Shown: positions 38,406 to 49,700 of the stretch, piece after piece
How the letters are laid out: every line of letters begins with the position of its first letter
Position numbering within the stretch: position 1 is the first letter of the stretch
Origin: Montifringilla adamsi
Lineage: Eukaryota > Chordata > Aves > Passeriformes > Passeridae
Assembly (NCBI GenBank): GCA_017590115.1
Contig: JAGGNK010010337.1
Location: 2,354,141-2,418,140 of the forward strand
Direction of reading: 5' to 3'
DNA length: 64,000 nt
The notes under the pieces: model-generated
Database searches by the model: none
What the model saw: only the letters and a program-made list of their open reading frames with translations
Told to the model about the DNA's origin: nothing
Position numbers and translations under genes: made by a program

Positions 38406-41400
38406 GTGTACATGTTCTTGTTTCTTTGAAGTTAGTGTAGTCTAACATTGCTCAAATCTATTAAGTAGTCTTTACTAGTTCTGTGCTGGTGAATTAAAGA
38501 AAATTTTATGTTTAGAGCAAACTCTTTTCCTTCTTTCCAAACAAAAATTTTGACCAAAAGGAAACTGCAACTAGAATAGATAGGTGCTTGGTTTAAAATC
38601 TGTAATAAAAATATAGATAAGAATATAATATACATGACTTGTTTTTATTAGTTGCTTTTTAAGCTAAAGGCATCTCTAATAATAGCAAACATAAAATTAT
38701 TAACTTTCAAAAAAGGTTTTTATAACATATCTCTTTTCAGCCGTTCAAGAATTATTTCAAAATCTATTAGGTTCTGGAAGCAAAAAAAAATATTTTCTTC
38801 TGTGTTAAAGGAATTTTTAGTACCAGTTTATAGTTAAGAAGCTTTGGTCTACAGCTATTTCTTACCCAAGGTACTGGTGATGCAGTCATGTAGGCGTTAA
38901 ACAGAAGCAGCAGCTTCAATGCAGATATTCTTTATGTGATTGACAATTATTCTGCCAGTGTTATGTCTGAGCATATCATTTTCTTAAATGTGCAAGATAA
39001 AATCTCCCTTAAAATTTTTACACTGAAAAAGTAGCTAAAAACAAAAAAAAACACCCAATTTTGCAGAAAGTCAAAACTGATGTGTATTCCAACATGAAGA
39101 CCAGAAATGGAAAAGTAATCTGTCAGGTCTTTGTACCTGGAAGAGCACACCCCTTATAGAAAATCACTGACTTAGAAATCAATTAATTTTCCATGGTTTT
39201 GAAGAGTAAAGAAAATGCAGAATGTAACACAACGTATAGGTTTGAGGACAAGGGACATCCATTTTGCCACATAATTTCAATTTAATAAAATGTATTTAAA
39301 AAAAATTACAAGGAAAATAAGCTTACATTATTACCATAGATAAATATGCTTAATTCATTTCTATGCTTCTAAAAGCTTATCACTGGGATATTGACAAAAA
39401 AAAATTGCATTTTAAATTGCTGTCTAACTCCCAGTAAATTTGATTTTTGTTTCTTTGATATGAAAAATAAGCCTAAATCAACATATATGTTTACATAACT
39501 TATGGCATTTGCCATTAAGGCCTAGGAAGTAATTCACCTGATGAGAAGATGGGGCTGAAGTAGTTTTACAAGCCCTCTATCTTAGCTGGGGTGGTTTCAT
39601 ATTTGCATTTGCATTTTAGAGATCAAATGCATTAAACCCTAAAGCAGGAAAAGGTTGACTACTTCAAAGGACTTTTAAATTGAAAAATAAACATAAACCA
39701 AAACCCAATAATTTATACAAATATTTTAGAAACAGTACAACTAATTATTTATGGAAAAAAGTGACACCTCTTCAGAGAAACAATTTAGCTTTTAGATTTA
39801 AGCTAACACTGCTTAACCATTTGTTATTCTAACTATTCTACTGAGTTCAGGTCTAAAATAGTCCATAATGCATATATATCGCTGCATATATCTGCATAGA
39901 TTATACACTAAGCATTTAAGTTTGTATTTACAATTCAACTTCAGAATTTTTCAAAAGTAGGTCTATTTGCATTGCTCCTAATTCTGCAGTAGGTGGCAGT
40001 GGGTAGTGGAGAATATACAAGAATATACAGTCTAGATGTCATCACATCTTTAAGGGAAGCTTAAAAATGGCCAAGCGTTTTATGCTTTTGAGTTATGCAT
40101 ATATCAAACAGAAAGGAACTGTCAAACAGAATTTCTAAATTGTCGTGTTTAAATAGTAGCTTTGGCAAAGCATTATGAAAATAAATTAAACTGATAATGG
40201 AGTCAAATGAAGATGGAAATACAGCACACTTTCCTGTAAATAAGTATGATGCTGAGCCCATGTAAGAAAATTAAATCAAAGGTTTAAAACTCTGGAGAAG
40301 GTTCTGTAGGGCAGCTCTGCAAGTTAGGATAATGTAGTGAACTCAATTTACAAAGAGAAAAAGAAAACTGCCAATTTGGTTTTATCTGTATTCCTTTGGA
40401 AATTGTTTATATTAATTTTCAATATTGCGCTGGCTTTTGAAAATACCTTTATAATTAATTAAATAAAAAACAGTTGGATGGGAGAGGATTTGGGCACGAT
40501 GTTGTCAGTGTGGAATATTAAAAGGGTTTCAATAGGTTGATTGTGTGGGAGGATGATTTGTGAAGTTTACAACAGAGATCTGATTTTACATTCCTTGCAC
40601 ACCTGAAATATGGGAGCTTGAGGGTGTACAGAATGTGAAATTGGATGAAAAAGTGTGTCCAAGAAGAACATTCTAAGTCTCGTTTATTATTGATTCCTGA
40701 TTCTTGCTTATCTGAAAATCTAGCTCGGTAGATTTATATAGAAAGTGCTTGGTCGGCACTGCTGATTTTCGCATTTTCACCGCTGTATTTTGTCCTCCAA
40801 GTAGACCAAGTAAGACTTTTAGAAGTGCAAGGCATCCACTAGCTCACATCTCAGGTACTTTGAAGTGACCAATAATTAGGAGTCCTTGTTTCCACTTGTT
40901 TCCTGTTTTAATCTCCAACTTTTCAAACTGTGCAGCTGGAAGCTGTTTAGTGCTCAGTGTTTTGAGAACCCTGGTCACGCATTTTGCTGGACCTGGACTA
41001 GCTGAGGTAAAACTCCCACTGAAACTGTTTATGATTTTGGGGCCAAACTCTGCCTCCCAATACTTCACGTGGTTAAGTAGTACAAAAACATTAAGGTATA
41101 TGGTTGTGCTTAATGTTAACTCTCTAATCATAAACATTGTCCATTAATAGATATTATCTTTTATGTGAGTTAATAGTTTATACTAAAAATGGGTATAAGC
41201 AAATCCACAGAAACAGGAAAAATGATGACTCAAAGTTAGTTGGATTTTTGCCATTGACACAGTAGTAGTAAAATTATTGTAATCTCATTGTGTTAGCCAT
41301 CAGCTAAGTTTCTGTGAAATTACAAATAAGAGTAGTGTTTGATAAAAGTGATAGCGATGAAATGCTTACAGGGTGTTTAAAAAAATAAAATTTGGAAAAG

Positions 41401-44400
41401 ATGCAAGAAAGAGACACACTTTATTGAGTCTTCAGTTAAAGAAAAAGCTCCAAAGTTAAACCCCAGGTATCAATAATTTCAAAAAAGACCCATTTCACAT
41501 TTAAACTAAAAGGAAATAATTCCCCCTGTTGAACAATGGTTGAATACTTTCTTGATTTACTTCTGCATTATCTAATTTTATGCTAATTATTGCTAATTTT
41601 AGCAATATGAATGTGGCCAATGAAATTTGGTTACTTTTAGTTTGAAATCATGCATTGTTGACTTGGATTTTGTGTGCTATGTCTTGTTCTTTGATATTGT
41701 TTTGTGTAAATATGCATCAAGTATTGCGTTGCTCTCTAGGAAACTGAATAACAGCTGTGATAAATCTTGAGCAGTATTTCCCAAGATATGTCAAAATTCT
41801 CTTTGAAACATACCCAGATTTTCCATTTTCTGTGTTGATGTTTGTAGCTTTTCTTATACTTTTAAAAATATTGAATTCTTCTTGTCTGATTATATTTGGG
41901 GTTCTTTTTTTATTCTACAGTTGTATACCTTTCAGTATTGTACATTTAATTTCTATTCATATGATTTAACCATCAGTGTTTCTGTCTTACGTCTTTCAAT
42001 GACTATTCTTGCTGCAAGTAATTGTAGTTGTTTATCTTTTTTCAAGTCAGAAAGTTACTATTTTTAGGTGTCTGGGAATTCCTCATTCTTTCATGGGCAA
42101 TGCCACAAATATCTCTAAATTTTTATAATATAGAATGAATAATATAGCAATTTTGACTGCAAGTCAAAGAATCAAGTATGAAATTCAGACATAAAAAATG
42201 AGAAAAAAAGGGAGAAGAAAAAAAGTGATATTCTCTAACAAAATGCGGTTTTGTTATTTTGAAAAAAATAGTTGTAATTGATTTATATCTGTTTTTAGTA
42301 GATTAAGACAAACAAAGTAGGGAATTGGGATTTTTTTTGTTCTATTCATTGCTAACCTGCCAGCATGTTTATGCTTGCATAGAAGAATGCAGGACTTGTG
42401 AATTTTGCTTGTTGTGTCAGTGATCATTGTGTTTACACCCAGTCCAGATTGCACATGAAGGCCAGGTACGACTTAATTTGCCTATGCCCAAACAAACAAG
42501 CAGAAAGAGTTAAAGTCTGAGAACATCCCAGCAGTGGTAAGGGAGTGCCTGGAGGCCAAGAGCTCTCAACTGGCCTCCTGCAAGTCACAAACGTTTTGTA
42601 CCTTTTATGCTTTGAAGCCTTTCTGCTCTGACACGTGTAGAATTCTGCACAGAATTCTGAGTACCCAAATATCTCTCTCAAAGCCTCTCTGCTGCTCTTT
42701 CTTGGTCTGCCAGAGATGAGACACCATGTGTCAGGCTCCCTGGTGAGATAAAATGAGACCAGGGCTGAATTTGGCCTAATCACTGTCTCCATGAACTGGC
42801 TGTTAGTTTGAGTCTCAGTAGTGGAACACGTCAGCTTCAGGAGAGGAGTTGCCAAGGCTGGTTGAGCAGATGCTGAAGGATGGTTATCCACATTAGCAGC
42901 GCGGCATTGACAGAGAAGTGCTCTGCCTGAATGCCACGGGTGTGGAGATCTGCTGAGGAAAATAGCTCAGAAAATTATTAACTATGAGAACAGCTTCGTT
43001 TTTTGGGGTTTTTTTTGCAAACCTGCAATAAGCTTGGAGCTGGGCATGATGAATGATGTAGAAAATGTGAGTAGGAGGTGGCATGTTCTTGAACAGAAAG
43101 TTCTCCAGCATCCTTCCCCACCTCCCTACGCGATCTCAGTTTTTAAATGTGTATGTGAATACATGGCTACTTGTCTGGTGCTGGAGAGACAGTTGTGGCT
43201 TAATATTAGCACCAATTTTCCCTTCCTTCTAAAAATTCTCTAAGAATAAGATTGGGGTGTAATTTTGGTTTTTCTCTCATCGTCCTCCCCAAGATTAGAC
43301 AAACTACCATGAAGATTATGACGGACTCACCTTATTGGCATAATGCCAACAGACACACTTTTGTGAAACACTGAACAGAGGCATAAGGAGTCTGCTCCCT
43401 CTGAAAGACTATTTAAATTTTAAGCTTGGTAGAAAAGATAATATTAAATCAAGGAGTAGAAAGTGTCTTCTGGTAATGTGATCATTTTCTCTATGAGCTA
43501 TATTGTCTTTCCATAAAGTATCTCTAACTACCCTTCCTGAACCTAGAATATTTAGGGAATCATTTTTAAAAAAACAGTTCTCTATAAAATCAAAACTATG
43601 TACACTTTCCATCATGTCTCTGGCTTGTTCATACTTGGCACTGATGTGAGTAATTGTCTCTCTTCTTGTAATAGTTCCACGACCCATTCCTGTCATACAC
43701 ATTTGATGTTTAACTGGGTAAATCAAAAGGAGTAATTTGATTGTCCAAAGAACACAGAGTTCCCAAAAATAAACTGTTGCATGAAAGAGAATGAGATAGA
43801 AAGTAGTGTTAACATATGGTATGAAAATTTAACTCTGACTAGCGGAAGTTTTTAATTCCTTATAAAATCAAAGACCTGAATGACGTCCCTAAACTGTTCT
43901 AAAGTGAGGTGAAATCTTACAGGTCCAGTCCAATACCTAAAGCACTTCTAAAACCTGATCCAGTGCAGAGAATAAGAACAACAGCTGGAGCTAACCTAAT
44001 AATTTAAAAAAAAACCCCTGCCTTTAGTTCTGAGGCTCAATACATTTTACTCAATTGTTGGTTTGAGGCAAAACTGTGCATTGATTTCTTGTAATCTGAC
44101 AGAGGTCTGTGGCTTATTCTTTTGTCTTTCTTCAAAACTTCCAGCTATTTTCCTGAGTCATATTATAAAAACAATTCTAACCTCTTAACTCACTTTTAAT
44201 AGTTGCCAGAGGTAGCATGTCTCTTCCACTACTTGTCACTTTTGTTTCTACTTCCTCTAGTTGCCAATTTCCAGTTGACAGGATGGCTAAGAGGAGGATT
44301 TGCTACCCTTGCTTCCTATTTTGTTTCCATTTTTTCTGAATTTCTCACTCATTGCTTTTTAAGCATTTTTGCTATAGAACAGGGCTATTTTTAATTGTTG

Positions 44401-45172
44401 AAGAAATATTCAGTCAGTAAACACTTTGGCCAGGAATCCATAAAACATTTTGGTTCTGTATTCTAATTCAGAAGATGATCTGTCAGAATTAATTGAGAAT
44501 GTCTTAATGTAATCAAGTCCAGTTCATTAGGCAAACATTTAAATTATTAATTTAAATACTGGGTAGTTCAACAGCATTTATGACAGTAACAAATAGCAAC
44601 ATATTTTAATCTTTAAATTCCTCCTCTGTGCGGAAGTCGCTGTCCTGCTGTAGTTGCTGCTGTTAGACATAGAAAGTTGTCACCTTGCTAGTATTTAAGC
44701 TTGTCAGAGTCTGCTAAAGAATTATGTTCAGAAAAAGCTTATGAAACAAAAATGTATCTTTTTAAGCACATGGTGCTTAAAATTAATCAAGCCTTGAGTG
44801 TCATTTTCATTCTTGCAACTCTATTTTGGATCAAGTAGAATTATACCAGAGATGAACTTGAACCAGAAAGTTCAGGGTCATGCCATTTCATCAATTTATA
44901 GAACACTTAAATTAATGTATCATTATTTACCATAAATCTATACTTTAGTACCTTAGGCAATCCCATTTCTTTAGTGCTGAGAAAAATATCTTTTTCATAA
45001 AATGAATTAATCTCTCTTCCATTTTTATTTGCCTTATTTATCACACAGAAAGAGATTCCCCAAAGAAGGAAAACATTACGAGAAAAGAGAGGAGAAAAAA
45101 GAAAGTGAATGGTGATGGTTGTGAGTTAATAACATAGCATTTGTTGAAAAGAGTGCATTCATTCAATATGTT
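38406..45172. other. Quiet AT-rich block without clear repeats or genes
   Basis: Nearly 7 kb with no CR1 or LTR recognised. At 39601-39614 two overlapping octamers ATTTGCAT occur in direct orientation, a POU-factor type motif. Near 40975-41055, CTCCCACTGAAACTG and TTTTGGGGCCAAACTCTGCC resemble a degenerate ancient repeat. Minus-strand frames of 152 codons (42433-42891) and 105 codons (43409-43726) have no domain I recognise and are within chance expectation. Confidence 0.45.
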
Positions 45173-46078
45173 TCACAGAAACACAGAATAGTTTGGGTTG
45201 CAAGGGAGCTTTAAAGGTCCTCTAGTCCAAGCCCCTTAAGATGAGCAGGGATATTTTGAAGTAGAGCAGGTTGCTCAGAGTCCTGTCATGCCTGCCCCTG
45301 AATATTTCCAGGAATGAGGCATCTACCAGTTCTCTCCTTGTTACACCATCCTCAGGGTAAAACCTTTCTTCCTTGTGTCTAATCTGAATCCTCCCTCTTT
45401 CAGTTTAAAGCTATTAACCCTGTCCTGTCACAGCAGGTCCTTCCCAAAAGGCTGTCCCCATATTCCTTATAAGCCCTCTTTGGGTACTGGGACATCACAA
45501 AGGGTCACCCCAGGACTTCTTCAGGAAGAGCTATCCCAACATTCTTAGCCTTTCCTCATAGCAGAGGTGCTCCATCCCTCTGATCATCTTGGTGGCCCCC
45601 TCTGGACTCACCCAGCAGGTCCCTGTCCTTCCTGTGCTGGCACCCAGAGCCGATGCAGCTGCAGGTGGGCTCTGAGCAGAGCAGAGCAGGGGGGCAGAAT
45701 CCCCTCCCTGCCCTGCTGCCCACGGGGCTCTGGGTGCAGCCCAGCTCTCTGGGCTGCCAATACACATTGGCAGCAAATGTCCAGCTTTTCATCCACCTGT
45801 ATTCCAAGTCTGTCTCTACAGGGATGTTCTCAGCCTGTCTGGATAGCCTGTCTTCAGGGATTGCCCTGAACCAGGTGCAAAACCTTTGACTTCACTATTT
45901 TTGAACCCTACGAGGTTCCCAAGGGTTCACCTCCTGAGCTTGTTTCAGGTCCCTCTGAATGATGTCCTCTCCCTCAGATGTGTCAGCTGCTCAGCCTGCA
46001 GTCATCTGTAAATTTGCTGAGTGCACTTATCCCACTATCTTTGTTGCTGATGAGTTTATTACACAGGACTAGTTCCAA
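45173..46078 (-). mobile_element. CR1 LINE, about 0.9 kb, with ORF2 C-terminal half
   Basis: Octamer-like units CACAGAAACACAGAAT (45173-45188, plus strand) mark the 3' end, followed by AGTTTGGGTTGCAAGGGAGC. On the minus strand, ATKMIRGMEHLCYEERLRML (in 45531-45610) is the well-conserved CR1 ORF2 block. Further 5' the catalytic FADD box is present as FTDD (codons TDD at 46001-46009). Frameshifts separate these blocks; pieces of the intervening region appear in at least two frames between 45600 and 45800. The element ends near 46078 in the segment just upstream of FADD, so it is 5'-truncated. It is clearly GC-richer than its flanks. Several overlapping frames of 60-100 codons on both strands here are CR1 debris. 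Confidence 0.93.
45531..46060 (-). pseudogene. CR1 ORF2 C-terminal remnant
   Basis: Remnant of the reverse-transcriptase palm (FTDD in place of FADD at 46001-46012, keeping both Asp) through the TKMIRGMEHL/YEERLR block. The reading frame is broken more than once, as seen from successive conserved blocks falling in different frames between 45600 and 45810, so no protein can be made. The Ala to Thr change in FADD is a single-codon difference and may be decay or subfamily variation. Confidence 0.8.
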
Positions 46079-47425
46079 TTGCTACATTCTGCTCTCTGAG
46101 TTGCCCATCTTGGCAACTGCAGCAAGGTTTCCATACAGGTTTTGAGTGACTGTTTTGGTTATGTGCATCTTAAATCCATACCTGCCTGTGTGGAAGTGAG
46201 AGTAGAGCCTCTGGGGCTGATACATCTACTTGTGAAAACACAGGTACAGGGAGTCAGGGAGTGACAGGCAACTTTGCCCACTATTCCAGGGCTGCATGCC
46301 ATACCAGCTGCAGGTATTCCAAAGGAAATTCTCTTCACATAAAACAACTGGAAGCTGGGAGGCATAATGCAGTAATTTCCAAAGTATTTTAACTCATGGG
46401 CTCAAAAAATTTGTTGTAAATGTATGGTCTTGCCATATGTCACCTTAACTGCAGGAATTTTAATACACACTTTGTTATTTGAAACATTCTTAATGCAACA
46501 ATTTAACTTCGCATTCAGTTGTAATCCCTTCACTCAATTTCTCTTAGCCTTTAAACACATTTACACTGTATGTCTATTTTCTACTCTTCATTTAAATAAT
46601 TTCAAATGTTTTTAAGTTATTTGGATCTAGGTTTTATTGTTAAAATATGTCAGTCAAATATTACATGGAGCATTCCTAACATCTGAGTGTGGCTTGCATT
46701 TTTTCTCTATTCAGATAGTCTGCAATATTAAAAACCTTTGTTTAGTAGTAAGTCTTTACAATTTTGTAAAGAGTAGTTTGTTTCTAGAAGTATTTTATTA
46801 CAATATAGTCTGTCCCCCTTTGTTGTAAGGAAATAGCTCTATGGGTAAAGAGGAAGATTTGCTTAATAAATGGTGTTCACAGAACTGACTAAAAGAAACA
46901 TTCAAGCTGAATGTTACATCTCAAACAGGAGCGGGATCAGCAAACCATACTGAAGAGGGGGATTTTAAAAATTCTTCCAGACAGAAATTGTAGCACTGGG
47001 GAAGGGGCAGAAACAGAAAGTAGTTTTACAAGAAGGTCAGAAAGCACTGGAAGCAGAAAAAAGTCAAGTCAGCCTGGCAAGAGCAGCAGCATCTGAGCAT
47101 TTGGCTGTCAAATAGGCAGAGCAGGTCCCATCCTTTTAGTGAGCATCACTCAGGTGGCCTCTGGCTTGCCCTCCTCCCTTTGGAGCCAGTCTCAGGGGGC
47201 ACTACCTGAACACTTTGCAGAACTCTGCACACCTGCAGAGTGCAGGGGCCAAGGCTGCTTGGGGAAACTTGAGGACCAACAGCAAGACACAGGTGACAGT
47301 GCCCTGCGTCTCCGAGAGATGTGTCTCTCAGGATGCACACAGAACAAAGTACGGCAAGAGTGTCCTCCAAGAGCCTCACTCCAAAAAGTCCTCTCCTGTC
47401 ACTTGTTCCAGCTCACACATAAATG

Positions 47426-47442
47426 CACACACACACACACAA
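47426..47442. repeat. (CA)n microsatellite
   Basis: About eight CA units, uninterrupted, in a GC-richer patch. Confidence 0.9.
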
Positions 47443-49677
47443 CCACCCTTGACTGTGGCTAAGCTCATGGATGTGCACAGCTATTATGTCACCTGCCAAG
47501 CATGTAATTTTTGCTGTTTTATGAATCACATATTTAGATTAAAAATTTACAGTATTGCATCTCCTCTGGTAAAAATAATAAAGGGAGGGAAAAAAAATTG
47601 AACAAGAAAATATTGTGAGATTATTTTTTTTTTCTTTTTGATCAACTGATTTATATGATGCTGTTATTGGGAACGGGATATAAAAGTACTGTAGAAGACT
47701 TCTTATAAGTTTTATACTAGTGGTGTTATAATGCCATGTTTTATATGCCTACTTAATATTTTACAATTCTCTGATAAGATTTCTGCCATACAAGTATAAA
47801 TATTTTTCTTTTATCACTTTTTATTCTCTATAGCAAAAGCAGCCCATAGCTGCACCTGTCATTTCTGATTTTTCTCTTGTCTTTCTTGAAAATTTAGTGT
47901 TTAATGGGAAGAGGGCTAAAGAGACTTAATTTCTTGTCTTTCCCCCATTAACCCTATCATCCATTCCCTTTTGACAATGGTGCTGTTTGACCTCCACTTT
48001 TAAAATTGCTTCTCTTCAAAATTTGAATGGTGTCAAAGAGAGAGGAAACCCAAGGCAAAATTAAAAAGTGGTGGTGGGAACTTAAGCATCTTTCCCAAAT
48101 GTTTCATTGGTCTGAACAAAGAGAACAAATTTGTCTCCATAATTTCTGTGGTTGTTTAAAAGCATTAAAAATGATCAGGAAACAGATAAAGCAAACCTCA
48201 TGGTTTAAATGTTATGCATGCTTTTCAGGCTGTGTGGGAACACACCTGTATTTGAGTGGAAAAATACACAAAATATGACAAAACTAACTCATTAAAAGGA
48301 ATTCAGTTTTTAATTTTTTTCTGCCTTTAAAAACGTCCTGAGGAAGATTTCCCCACACAATCCAAGTCAGAAAAGAACATGGGTTTTACTAGAATTTATG
48401 TATTCCCAAATTCCATCGCTGTTAGGAAAAAACCTTATCAATCAATGACATTTTTAGTTCTCATTGTAAAACTAAAAGTAACACAAGGTTTCATTTTTGT
48501 TTTCATATTATATTAATGGTGTTGTGTTAAAAATATTGAGTTATGGGTTCTACGATTTCAGTGGAGAAGTCTGAAAGTTTGAGCATCCTCATCTAAATTT
48601 CTCATCTTTTCCTTCAGCCTGTTTAGGGATAAGCACATTATCACAATGGCTTTGTCTCCCAGCAGTGAGGTATTAGATAACCATCTTAAGTGTATAAACA
48701 ATTTGTTGTTATGTGTTGCTAGCTTTGTGAATGAATACATGTAGGCTGAGGGAGTGCAGTTAAATTTGCTGTGTTTGCTTAGCACGTCTGTATCAGTCAC
48801 AGGAATTGAACTGGAGGATCCTTGGTCTTAGGCACACTACCTACCACTTTTTTTTTTGCAAAAAAAAAGGATCAGTGTTTCCTGAGGCACTACTGTGCAT
48901 GTTATTACTGCTTTATATCACTTTCTAGATCTGAGTTGTCTGATGTATTGAATAATGAAATTAAGGCTTGTGAAGGATGGCTGAACCACAAAATATCCCC
49001 TGGGGTGAGCTTGCTTTTAATAGGGATTTTTTCAGGAGTAGAGGGGGGCAGAGGAAAAGAAAAGACCTCCACTCTAAAAAAAAAAAAAAATCATTTTCTG
49101 CAATAGAGCCAACACCATCTTTTCCCCCCACACTTCCTCCTCGTGCTCCCCTGCCTGTTTAGCAGTATTTTCCTTGTGTGATTGAGAAGCCCTTAGTGTT
49201 GCTCAGGGGAAAGGGCTCACGCTGAGAAGTAAGGGATCCCAGTTGTACACTTAATCAAAGTGGCATGCTCCACACTTTTGTTTCTGAGTAATTTCCGTAG
49301 CAAAGGCATGTGATCTGTGTGCTGTGCCTGCATGAATCAAGCCCAAAGTTTGCAACTGACTCAGTTGTTGCTCCTGCTGACAGGCAAAAGGTTCTTTTGG
49401 GGGAGGCAGGGGATGAGGTTCAACTCGATTCAGGTTGCTAAAAGGGAATGAAAAGGATGAATTGAAAACCACAAATACTGGGATGAGAGATTACAGATAG
49501 CAAACAATAACTGTCCATGGTAAACTGTTGATTGTGGTATCTGTATCAGGTGATGTTTGTAGTCTCTACATGTAGTATGATGGAAAACAGATTAGGGCAG
49601 TGAAAGTAGAACAACAATAGAGTCTGATTCTTTGTTTTCACTTTTCAAAGGCTTTTTTCTGCTTCTTTCCTTCTCTC

Positions 49678-49700
49678 TTTTTTTTTTTTTTTTTTTTTTT
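49678..49700. repeat. Poly-T tract, T23, after a pyrimidine-rich run
   Basis: Twenty-three T preceded by GCTTTTTTCTGCTTCTTTCC and TTCTCTC. Immediately after come 43 codons of open frame to a stop at 49830-49832, with no recognised product. Confidence 0.95.

Noticed and set aside
45567..45889. Plus-strand frames of 78-100 codons in GC-rich DNA
   Set aside because: Antisense to the CR1 ORF2 remnant at 45173-46078.
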